A stretch of 64,000 nt of DNA from Juglans regia (taxonomy: Eukaryota; Streptophyta; Magnoliopsida; Fagales; Juglandaceae). The notes beneath the pieces are model-generated. The model was not told the DNA's origin and made no database searches. It saw only the letters and a list, made by a program, of their open reading frames with translations. A program made the position numbers and the translations under genes. The stretch lies in NCBI RefSeq assembly GCF_001411555.2, contig NC_049905.1:9825053-9889052 (forward strand), written 5' to 3'. Within the stretch, counting starts at the first letter, position 1. Every line of letters starts with the position of its first letter. This document shows positions 33,838 through 43,990 of this stretch, piece after piece.

Positions 33838-35539
33838 ATGGATCCTTCAAGTGCACAACACCAGGTAGCAATTAGGGAAGCTAGGTTCTTTTCTTTGAAG
33901 AGTGGTGTTTAATTATTGGCTTTTCTCTTTTATTTAACAAGCTAGTGATCATTTGGCGTTCTGGGTCTTATGCCGAAAGATGACACCTTCACTTATATGT
34001 TATAAGTTACTTTGGTGTCACAAGAGGTTAATTAGATAAATAAATATTGTAATTGATCTTCGTCTTTGTTTTCTGCGCTTTCTGTTGTGTTTTCTTCGAA
34101 AAGATACTTGTGTTGCTGGGTTAATTTTATGGCACTAAAATGGCTCGCTAGCTTCTAAATTCCAAACAAATTTACCATTTGCTCGACACTAGATCTTTTT
34201 GGCTTTGATATGTTCTATAATTTTTGGTTTCTTGAGAAGAACTTGGACCGGTGGCTTTGAGGTTTAGATTTTACATGAAATTGCACCTACTACTAAAGAG
34301 CTAGAAAGCTCTCTACCTCCTTGTATGTGATCCGTTTCCTCTCAAGAAGGAGAAATGAAAGGATAACTCAAACTTTTCGAATCGTACCTCCTTAACCCAA
34401 TTTTCATTTCCCTTAATTTGCTAAGTAGCTTTCTAGGCAGTCAAAATGGAAATTTCACTCAGATTTCTTTCTTCTGGAAATTAAAGCTTCTTCTCATGAG
34501 ACTGCATCTTCATGTTAATCTATGTACGTATCAGAGTATGTATCACTGCTGGATGATTATTATAAAAGCTAGAGCACTAAGCATATACATGAGAAGATGG
34601 ATCTTCTGGCTTGAAGTTAATGATTCGTGGTTATAGATTTTTTTTAAAATTTTTTGGTATGATCTTCAGGAAATGCCCGACCATATGCTGGAAAACATGA
34701 TGGTATGCTTAAAAGGACAGCCTGACAGCAGGAAGCCAAGGCCACAACCAGAGCAAGCTCTAAAATGCCCGAGATGTGACTCCACAAACACCAAGTTTTG
34801 TTACTACAACAACTACAGCCTCTCTCAGCCACGCTACTTCTGCAAATCATGTAGGAGATACTGGACCAAAGGAGGAACATTGAGGAATGTCCCAGTTGGT
34901 GGAGGTTGCAGGAGGAACAAGAGATCTTCATCTTCATCATCATCAGCATCATCTTCATCATCAAAGAGAACCCAAGATCAACAGCCAGCCATGACACCAA
35001 ACATGACCAACCCTAGTCTCGGAGCCGGCTTCCCATCCCTAAGTTATGATTCTCCCAATGACCTCAGTCTTGCATTTGCTAGGCTACAAAAACAGTCATG
35101 TGGGCAGCTTGGTTTTGATGATGAACAAGATTTTCCCATGGGAAATGCTGCTGGTTTTCTTGGTTCTCTTAGGAATGGCTTTCTTGACAATCAGAGTGTT
35201 TTTCCGAATATGTATTATAATGGGTATGATAATAATGGGAGCTTGGGAGAGGCGGACATTAATGGTGGTGAAGGCGTTGGGATTATTCGAGAAATGGCCG
35301 CTCTGCAGCCATACGAAGAACTGGGTAATTATGCAGCAACAACGGCTGTGACAGTGACAACCATGAAGCAAGAACTGTGCAGCAGTGGCCGAGAAAATGA
35401 GAATCGAGTCTGGTGGGGATTCCCTTGGCAGCTAAATGCGAATGGAATGAGCATTGATGCTCTTGATTCGGGAAGAGAAAGCTGGAATGGAATTGCTCCA
35501 TCTTCTTGGCATGGCCTCATTAACAGCCCTCTATTGTAG
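33838..35539 (+). CDS. Dof zinc-finger transcription factor, CDS join(33838..33864,34670..35539)
   Basis: A 298-aa DNA-binding protein of the plant-specific Dof family, which binds AAAG elements in the nucleus. Exon 1 encodes only MDPSSAQHQ and ends CAG/GTAGCA. An 805-bp intron ends TTCAG/GAAATG, and exon 2 carries the rest. The Dof domain spans about residues 38-92, with zinc ligands Cys42, Cys45, Cys67 and Cys70 (C-x2-C-x21-C-x2-C) and the usual [16 protein letters not shown] and [15 protein letters not shown] serine run (about 95-107) follows. The C-terminal tail has WWGFPWQL. The two-exon layout and [18 protein letters not shown]-terminus fit a recognised Dof subgroup, but I cannot name the ortholog. 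An out-of-frame ATG lies 5 nt upstream (33833), so leaky scanning would be needed. Confidence 0.93.
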
Positions 35540-36799
35540 GTACCCTGGAAGTTCTTGAAAAGGTCTGCAGGAGACAAAGAAAGCCATAGAATTTCCTCTC
35601 TTATTAGATTCAAATATTAGTTTTTTTAGTCTTTTGGGTTGTGTTAAGAGGGATCTGATTCACCAGAATCGATCATCTCTATCTGAATTCGTTTGTATTT
35701 TTCCTTTCAATATTCCTTTTTCATTTTGGGTTCCTTTTATTGGTTGATAAACTAATGAAATCTCAGATTTGTTTGCTAACCAAGCCAAGAATCTTGCGAT
35801 GGTTGACAGTTATAAAAAACAGTTCCAGAGAGAGAGAGAGAGAGTGATGTTTCATGGTTTCTGCAGTCTGAACACTGAACTCTCTGAACTCTGAAGCATT
35901 AGAAAAAGGTTGATGCTGCAGGAGCTTGGATTTAAATGAGTGGTTCAGTCAAGAGATTCTGCCATGATTGCATCTTACTTTCCAAGTACTAGATTTTAGC
36001 TAGGAATATAATAACAGCATATTAAAGTGGAAGAATAGTATATAATATGATAACGGGAGTTGATATATATATATATATAAGAATTTCAGTGAAGCATTTG
36101 GCACCAAATTCGGGATGGATTTTCTTGTTTCCGGCGGACAATATCTAAGTTAGGATCTGCGCGTGAGTGTGTAGTCAGTACTTAATTATAATCAGTTTCA
36201 AAGTTATTGGAATCCGAAAATCAATACTTTTTTTTAGAAGAGTTATATACAATAAAAAAAATCTTCACAACCTCCTCACACTTCATATTTTATATTTATT
36301 TTAATTATTATTATTTTTTTCTTTTATCAAATATTTATTATATGAATAATGAATAGAAAATTTGAAATAATTTAAAAATAATAAACTCAAAAAAAATTTT
36401 AAAAAAAATATTAAAAGATGATCAAATAGTAAAAGTGAACTCCACCTAGGTAATGCTCTAAAACTATAATTGATAAACAATACTGATCAAACAACAGTAA
36501 TAGGTTGGCCTTCAAGCAAAAGTGAACTCATGGCTAGCTTTCTTGGTTTTAAAACATGGTCGGGGTTGGATGTCTAACTCGGAGGAAATGAAAATCGGGT
36601 TTGGGATTTTCACTTCTAAAGGCGAAATGAAAAGCAGGGAAAGAAGGGGGGGGGGGGTGGTTGGGCGGGAGATAAGTTTTTTTTTTTTTTAATAAAACAA
36701 TTTTAAAAGACGTGGCATGCCATGTATAGCGGGAAGCTCAAACGGGATGTTTTAGCGATAACTTTAGCACTGTCTTATACAATAAGAGAGTACACAAAA
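35540..36799. other. Dof 3' flank and intergenic DNA
   Basis: 3' UTR sequence follows the stop, with a possible poly(A) region near 35750. A (GA)9 tract lies at about 35829-35846, and a G-run of 12 lies at 36646-36657 inside a short GC-rich patch. No gene is seen. Confidence 0.5.
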
Positions 36800-36896
36800 A
36801 TAAATTCACAAATTGATGTGATTTCATATGATAATAAAAGTAACTTTACAATCTGACATATTATATCAACCCACATCAATTTGTAAATTTACTTTT
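36800..36896. mobile_element. Palindromic MITE, family P copy 2
   Basis: Left arm ATAAATTCACAAATTGATGTG and right arm CACATCAATTTGTAAATTTA are near-perfect reverse complements around 'aaaagtaactttacaatc', matching the centre of the copy at 6641. Confidence 0.75.
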
Positions 36897-37017
36897 GAGA
36901 GATGTTCTAGCCAAGGTTGGCTTCTATGATGGCTACGAAGGTCATGTTGATGTGAGTGAGACTTTCCTTTTTGTCTCTAATTCGAAAGGTTTTGTTGCTA
37001 TCAAGACTATATGTATC

Positions 37018-37779
37018 TAGGGGTGGCAATATGTGGCACAACCCATTAACCTAATACAAACACGACACGATAAAAGTGGGTTAGAGTTTAGCCTTAACTG
37101 GTTCGGGTCAAAACGGGTTGACCCGTTAAGACACGATTGCTTAACGGGTCACTAATGGGTCAACCCGTTATGACTCGTTAAGAAAATTAAATTTACCTTT
37201 ATACCCTTAGACCTAAAGAGCAAGGAGGACGCTCTACTTCCTTCTTCAAGTTCTAAATATGTTTAGATCTATATTTTTAATTTTTTGTTATATTTGGGAT
37301 TGTAACATTAATATATTTACAATATATGTTTTATTTATTATATTTAGGATGTAATTTTAATAATGAATATTATTACAAATTGTATGGATCATATTTGTTT
37401 GGGTTATAATTTAGACTTGTAGTTAGTTTTTTATTTTTTATAGATATTATTTATATTTAAATATTTATATAAAATCAATCAGGTCAAATGGGTCGTGTCG
37501 TGTCGTGTCGTATCGTGTCTGTTCAACCCATTAACGTAAACGGGTTGAAACAAAATGGGTCGGGTCGGGTCGGGTCGTGTCGTGTCAATTTATTTCTTAT
37601 TCATTAACGGGTCATAAAGGGTCGTGTCATATCAACCCGTTATCTTACTGTGTCGTGTTTGAGTTTGGACTTTTGATACGAAATCTTTAACGGGTCGTGT
37701 TCGTGTTGACCCATTAAGTATAATGTACATACCTTGACACGATATGAACACGACTCATTAACACGATGTGACACCCCTA
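37018..37779. mobile_element. Non-autonomous hAT element, 762 bp
   Basis: Starts TAGGGGTGGCAAT and ends GTGACACCCCTA, giving the terminal inverted repeat TAGGGGTG. It is flanked by the exact 8-bp direct repeat TATGTATC (37010-37017 and 37780-37787), the TSD length of hAT elements. Inside are many GGGTCGTGTCGTGTC/CGGGTT repeats (37085-37160, 37490-37590 and 37680-37720) in both orientations, as in hAT subterminal regions. No transposase is present. Confidence 0.93.
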
Positions 37780-38800
37780 TATGTATCTCTTTCCGTAGGT
37801 CAAAAATTAAAAGGACAAAACTCGAATAATCTATAGCATGAGATGTGATTCCAAAAACAAAAGTTAAGACCCTCTAATTGTACAAGACCATAATTGAATA
37901 TAATTAACATTTTTATGTGCTGCAATTCATCTAATTAATGGCTTAAGAAAGGCCCAAAGTCACACTCAAGAGTCCATATTCTAAAATAATTAGTGAAGAT
38001 TATGATTGAAGTACCTTGAAGAGTTAGAACTTTCTGTTTTTTCAAAAATATATGTCAAGGTTAAACATTAAATCATTTGACTGATAAGAACCAAACACTC
38101 ATGGAACTATAACATTTTTTGGAGGATATATCAACTGGAATGTTGGTCTCTTTACTCTCTGCATTCGAAAGATCTTCACCATTCCTTTTGAAGTGGGTCA
38201 AAAGAGACACCCCTAAATACTTCAAAGCCTTAACTTTGAGTTCAAGAATATTATATGCCAATAGCCACTCCCCTTGCAGTCAAATCCTGCAATCAGCACC
38301 TCGTCCAAAATGGAGCACGAGAATGGCTATATATATAGTCAATTGAGCAACTATGCAAGTTTCAATGGAATCTAATGTGAGGATGTTTTTTTTTTTTTTT
38401 TTTGAAACTTCTTTGCATAATCAAGTCCATAACTTAATCATAAATCCAAAAAACGTCTCTCCTTTTCTAACAATGAAGTTATCTCTTATCTCTCCCTTCA
38501 ACAATCCAACCCCCTCCAAGCTCCACCAGGCCTATGCCTATCTCCTCAATTGCTTCTCCTCCCTCCTTCTCCCCCATAGGGTCTATGTTCCATTTTCTCC
38601 AACACTTTCCTAGGTTTTTTTTTCTACTTTAATGATGGTTGATGAACATCTATTGTTTTCAAGTCTCCACATGGTTGTGCGCACGAAACCAATATCTTCA
38701 CTGCCTATCAACTTGCCCTACTCGCTATTAGAGTGAGTTCATTTCAATCCACATGAGGGCCTCACGTCCCGTGCATACATCTCATATCCATTACAACAAG
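37780..38800. other. Intergenic DNA
   Basis: No supportable gene. An open frame at 38073-38261 (minus) contains LKVKALKYLGVSLL, faintly like a retroelement RT phrase, too short to call. A T-run lies at 38388-38403. Confidence 0.4.
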
Positions 38801-39420
38801 ACATATATGCACCCCATTGCTAGGGATGGGGGAAACCTGGAGGAGAAGGAATCGACGGCGAGGGGCAATGCAAGTCTAGGAGCTACGAATGCGTAGAGGG
38901 ACTACTGCATGGTAGGAGAAGAGAGAGAGAGAGAGAGAGAGAGGCGATGCATCTGAGAATGAGTGAGGTTGCAGGGGTTTCTCCAGGAACCAACGACTAG
39001 GGGCAATGGAGGGACGACAACATGATAGGAGAAGAGAAAGCAAGGCAAAATGTTGGGAATGTTTGAATTGAGGCGTTGAGAGGGTTAGAAACCCTAACTA
39101 TTCAAAATGACACCCTTTTTTCCTCTAAAAACAATGTTGTTTTGAATAGTTAGGATTTCTACCTATGTCCTCCTTTTGAAAATGATGTCATTTTGCTTGA
39201 ATGTCATTTGGGTTGGGCATTACATTGATGAACGACGTCGTTTTGACCCTGAACCCTATTTTGGGCTTGGTTGCTATGGTTTTGAGCTTTTAAACCTAAT
39301 TTTTTCCCTAAACCCTAAACCAAACCCTGTTTTTTAAAACCCTAAATTGAGTTTTAATCTTTTTTTTAGCCATAAGTTTTTTATTTAAGGTTTTTATAAT
39401 TTTTCTCAACACTAAATTTA
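38801..39420. other. Purine-rich unclassified stretch
   Basis: Contains a (GA)n tract at 38922-38942. 'agtagg..aggagaagaga' phrases repeat near 38909 and 39022, and 'aaccctaa'-type runs occur at 39296-39350. 'aactattcaaaatgacac' (39096) pairs with 'gttttgaatagtt' (39129), a short inverted repeat. No gene seen. Confidence 0.4.
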
Positions 39421-40115
39421 ATTGTTAGTATGTATTATTAATAAATACTAATTCACTAGTATCTAATTACATGTTGTTATAATATAGTATTTCGTGTTAT
39501 TAACTTAATACATTAGACTTATTTCTATACTAATTACTTATTTTTATACTAGATTTATACTATAGTTTCTAATTACATGTTATTATATTATAATATTATG
39601 TGTTATTAACTTATTATATTATATTTATTTTTATACTAGTGTCTAATTACATGATATTGTAATATAATATTGCATGTTATTATATTATAGTAGTGTCTAA
39701 CTTATTTATAACTTATTATTATACTAGACTTATTTCTATACTAGTGTTTAATTTATTTCTATGCTAGAGTTACACTATAGTGTCTAATTACATATTATTA
39801 TATGTTAGTATTACATGTTATACTAATATCTAACCTATTTCTAACTTGATTATATACTAAACTTATTTCTAGTGTCGATTTACATGTTATGATATTATAG
39901 TATTTCACTTTTTTAACTTATTATACTAGATTTATTTTTATACTAGTGTTTAACTCATTTCTATAATTGATTATGTATGGTATTAATACTATGATATTTA
40001 TTTATACTAAATTATTAGTCTATTTATATTATAGTATAAGTATATATTTTATAAAATTAGCTCGTACAAGTATATTATTGAATTTAACTATATAAGTTCT
40101 AGTTATATAACTATA
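39421..40115. repeat. Degenerate AT-rich tandem array
   Basis: Variants of 'tactagtgtctaattacatg', 'ttattatattatagtatt' and 'tatactagacttatttctat' recur about ten times through the tract with irregular spacing. It looks like a decayed minisatellite. Confidence 0.6.
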
Positions 40116-40262
40116 CTAGTTTATATAATCAATATATAAAAAATATTTTTTTTATAACATATGTGCACTATCGGAGTTGGAAGATAAAGTTGGAGTCGGA
40201 GTGGAGCAGAGCAGAATTGAAGTCGGAGTCAAATTTTTGAATTTTTACTCAACCCTAGACAT
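40116..40262. other. Possible hAT terminus with GGAGTCGGAGT repeats
   Basis: GGAGTTGG, GGAGTCGGAGTGGAG and AGTCGGAGTC repeats end in TTTACTCAACCCTA (about 40245-40258), a terminus style of plant hAT elements. The opposite end was not found. Confidence 0.35.
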
Positions 40263-40649
40263 GATACATGAAAATCATTTAATATAAGATTCACATTAGA
40301 AATCATAGACAATTTAATAAAAGAGCTTATAAAAATCTAAGTATAAGAAAAGTGCTACAAGAAGGCCAGACTGAAACCTTTGGAGGATGTGATACAGAGT
40401 GCTACAAGGAGAAATCTAGTTGCAATGAATTTTTAACGACGCCATTAATGCTTTTATCTTTATAGTAAACATATGACATGGTCCATCATAAGTACATGGA
40501 CTAATTCAAATTTTAATATTTACAATAGCAACCCAACAAATAAAAAATAATATTTAAAAGATAGTAAACACCACAGTTGATGCATTTTTCAATATGGTTG
40601 AAGCCCAACATTGCGATTGACCGTCCCACGATAATGGCTTAGGCATTGA

Positions 40650-41074
40650 TACGGTGCCCTTGTGTTTATTCATGAAAGTAAATAATAGATGAAATATAAA
40701 TTAGTAAGAGACACACAGCTTTACATAGTTCGTCATAAAGCGTGTGTCCACAGGGTGTTTGGGGACAAATCCACTATGCTTGATATTTGTACAGTCTCTC
40801 ATGATGTCACTTATCTCATAATACAATTGAGGATAAAAACCCTTTTACCTAGAGGAAGAAGATGATGTCTTTGAACCCCCCAAGAGGAAAATAGAAGAGG
40901 CCCCCAAGAAGCTCATGGCGTCTGCAGAGAAATCGCTCGTGGCTGGGGGGTTGCACTCTTGCCATCCTTGTTCAATCCGTACGCATTGATCAATACATGA
41001 TGAGTTTGTTTCCCCACCACGGGAGCGACAAGCTACGGTGGGCACCATTGTCTTCCTTTGGTGGCGGGCTTGTT
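40650..41074. other. LTR-like sequence, left part (interrupted)
   Basis: This contains the phrase 'agctttacatagttcgtcat' and 'gtgtgtccacaggg' of the kind found inside copia-type LTRs, then a GC-rich part ending at the TSD ttgtt (41070-41074). It continues at 43387 once the inserted element is removed. Orientation and outer ends are uncertain. Confidence 0.4.
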
Positions 41075-43381
41075 TGTGGCGCCCTCGACCCCCACATGTT
41101 ATTTTAGTGGAATTTGTGACACTAGGATGATGACCACACAGATCCGCACCCCAACGACCGGTGATCAGAGTGTGTACAACATGCAATAAGTGTACAATAT
41201 AATACTCGCAGCGGAAAAATAAAAAGGTCATTTTTTATTAAGTACCAAAATGTTCAAAAATAGTAAAATATCATTACAAGAATTATACAGTCATCCGATG
41301 GATAATTTAAAGAAAACAAATAACATAAGGAAACAAATCTTATAACGCTGATCAACATATTAGCAAGTCATGCCTCTGGTGAAGCTGGTCCCTTGGGTTC
41401 ATACTCGGGCTCTGCATCAAAATCTACTGTGCCATAAGACGAAACCATAGAGTAATTCATCACAATGAGATTATGACATCTCAGCAAGAAATTAACCAAA
41501 ACAAAACATCCAAGAGATTTAAAACACATTATTACAATCACACGTCCATATACGGTCAAATATGAAGGAAACAAAACCATATTTCTTTTTTCCAAAAATA
41601 CATTTTTAATCACTCACGCCAAAAATCTCATTTTTTCCCAATCCTAACCATTATTTTATTATGCATACACCACAGTCTCCCCTATGGACTGTCCGCACAC
41701 CCTGGCTCTCATCGTCACACCACGGGTAATGTCCGTGCATGAAACTTCGTAACGCGCAATGCCCAGTTCTACGCCCGGCGCGTATATGGCCAAGCATCCT
41801 CTATCCCTGCCAGCATAAGGTCACGGAATCGGTACGAGAGCATTATCGTCTCGTCTATTCCCATCGTCGCCCTGCAACAACTCAGGGGATGTCACGTCAG
41901 TCTGTTACGCTCCCGAGTGACCAGAGGAGCTCCACCGAGATAATGCTCCATCTCGATTTGGGGTCGTGATACACACGCACCTACATAATTAATACCATCA
42001 ATCCCAAATTTTCAAAACAGACAACGTGACTTCATAGCACAGTTTATTTAAGATGATAAATATGCATGACAACAAATATTGGATGACATAGTGAATTGCT
42101 CATTTATAAATTTATAACAATTACAAATACACAGTTTACAACCAACTACACGCGTAATCTCGTCCTCCAATCCGGCCTAAGGTCCAATTCCAACAAACCA
42201 ACAGTTTAATCCAACACTTTAACGGCCCAAGGCCCAATTCCAACAAACTAACAGTTTACAAATAAATACCAATTATAATATCAATTTAAATCTCATGGGT
42301 CGCGTTGGAAAATTACATACACGAAGATGAGAATTTCTGGAAGATCGTGCGAAAGGGGTGTTGCCCAAGGTGGCAGCACACGGAGGGCTAACGGCAGCTC
42401 AGTGCCAAAAAGAGCTCTCAACTTAAGGGTTGGCTAAATTACAAGTTGATATACACAGGTGGACTCTCAGGGATGGTCAAACAACCAAGGGAAAAACACT
42501 GTGTGCGGTGGTTCAGGATGGTGCACACAGCAAAAAGGCCTAAAGCTTTCGGAACAACAACTACAAACTTTGGAAACTAAGATTTTGAGTTAAGAGAGAG
42601 AGAGATAAACAACTATTCAAATCCTCTGAGAAGTGAGGAACCCAGGCCTATTTATAGGCCAAGCAAGGCTGTGGCAGGTGGCTGCGTGCCACACGGGTAG
42701 AGAAGAGGAAACCGACAATACAAGTCGTGGAGGAGAGAAATGCTATGGTGCGGTCGAGTGGCGTGGTGGTTGACAGTACATTTTTAGTGCTCATGGACGA
42801 ACGACACAGAGCTGCTCAAGGAAGAAGGAGGTGGCTGAGTGGGGCGACGTCTTGACAACAACCTCTCGGAGTCCACTACCGAATGACACCGAGTAACTCA
42901 TGGAAGATGGAGGTGGAAAGAAAGAGAGAGAAAGAAGGAGGTGGTGGCTTGCGAATTGTAATGCGTGGCTATGGTCTGAATGGCGTCAGCAGCAGTTGTG
43001 TAGAAGATGAATCTGGAAAAAGAAAGAAGAAGGAAGAAGAAAAGAAGGAGGAAAAAGGAGAGGGACAGTGCCAAGGAGAATAAGATGAAACTCTAGGGGT
43101 TTACCCAAAACGGTGCCATTCCATTAAGGAGAGGGCTGGGCAATTAACCCACAGGCTGGGCCATCAATGTACACGGGTTGGCCTTTTGGGCTCTCCTAAC
43201 TCACACACCCATGGCCCACGATGAGGAACACACACACACACAAGCCCAAAATAAAACATTAACTACACACAAGCCCTAAAAATAAATTACAAAGTAAAAT
43301 AAATTAAAAGAACGTTAATAAAATAACACATTTAAATAAAATATAAGGAATTAAAACGCATGAAAACTTAGGAATCTCACA
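41075..43381 (-). mobile_element. Probable solo LTR, 2307 bp, minus orientation
   Basis: Begins TGTGGCGCCCTCG and ends GGAATCTCACA, so both ends show TGTG..CACA. It is flanked by the exact 5-bp repeat ttgtt (41070-41074 and 43382-43386). No gag, pol, primer-binding site or second LTR lies inside. The minus strand holds a good TATA region, GGCCTATAAATAGGCC (centred on 42653), followed by leader-like sequence, which sets the orientation. Open frames (40845-41231 and 43382-43925 cross or flank it) show no domains. Formation by recombination between two LTRs is inferred. Confidence 0.75.
42641..42662 (-). promoter_or_regulatory. TATA box of the solo LTR
   Basis: CCTATAAATAGGCC on the minus strand. 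The motif is nearly palindromic, so the plus strand also reads CTATTTATAGG. Confidence 0.6.
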
Positions 43382-43386
43382 TTGTT

Positions 43387-43990
43387 GCCCTCCACGGTGA
43401 GGCCCTCTCGGTTCGTGGGATCGTTCCCCACCACGAGGGTGGCAAGCTATGGTGGGCAAGTCAAGCACTTACCCACAGTCTCCTTTGGGTGGTATTGCCC
43501 ACCACCGCGAGGCCATCGTGGATGGCGGGTTGCCTACCAACCAATGTCTATCCCACGCAAGAGATTCTCTCTACATTGGTGGGGTGCCTCTGAGCACGCC
43601 ATGGGGCAAGGAGTGCCATTCCGGAGACATAATTCATTTTCAGTGGTTTCTGAGGTCTCTCCTTGTGGGCCCCATGCCTGAAGATGCCCATATGCCACCA
43701 TCGGTACACGCACAGTGGGCTAGTGGGCTGCCGGCTGGGCAGTGGGAATGGTGCTGCCATTTCTACCTGGCCATCCAGCGTGGTGGTCAATCTTGGCTCG
43801 CAACATGCAACGAGATGGTGGGCTTACATGCCTACCCCCTTAAGCCCCCTGGGTGCACGACGATGTGCACTCTTTACGTACATACACAGTGCCATCAACG
43901 CAACAACCAAAGGAAAAATGGCTAAAATGTTCTCTACATCAAACAACATCCACTATTCACAGGGTCATAGCTGCTTTTATATATAGGATA
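43387..43990. other. GC-rich LTR-like sequence, right part (interrupted)
   Basis: The phrase 'ttccccaccacgagggtggc' with 'aagctatggtgggca' (43422-43457) repeats in diverged form a phrase at 41010-41043, so the host of the solo LTR contains its own internal repetition. Frames up to 158 codons are open but unrecognisable. Confidence 0.4.

Noticed and set aside
38073..38346. Possible retroelement RT scrap (LKVKALKYLGVSLL)
   Set aside because: One short phrase only. The surrounding frame shows no second RT motif.
43382..43925. Overlapping GC-rich frames of 99-158 codons as genes
   Set aside because: Open frames on several frames and both strands reflect GC content. The stretch repeats a motif at 41.0 kb and flanks a TE insertion.
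40751..43974. A direct repeat CAGGG with TG..CA ends that could frame a larger LTR around the solo LTR
   Set aside because: The left position lies inside a phrase (ttcgtcat..gtgtccacaggg) that seems to run continuously through typical copia LTR sequence. A 5-bp match alone is likely by chance.
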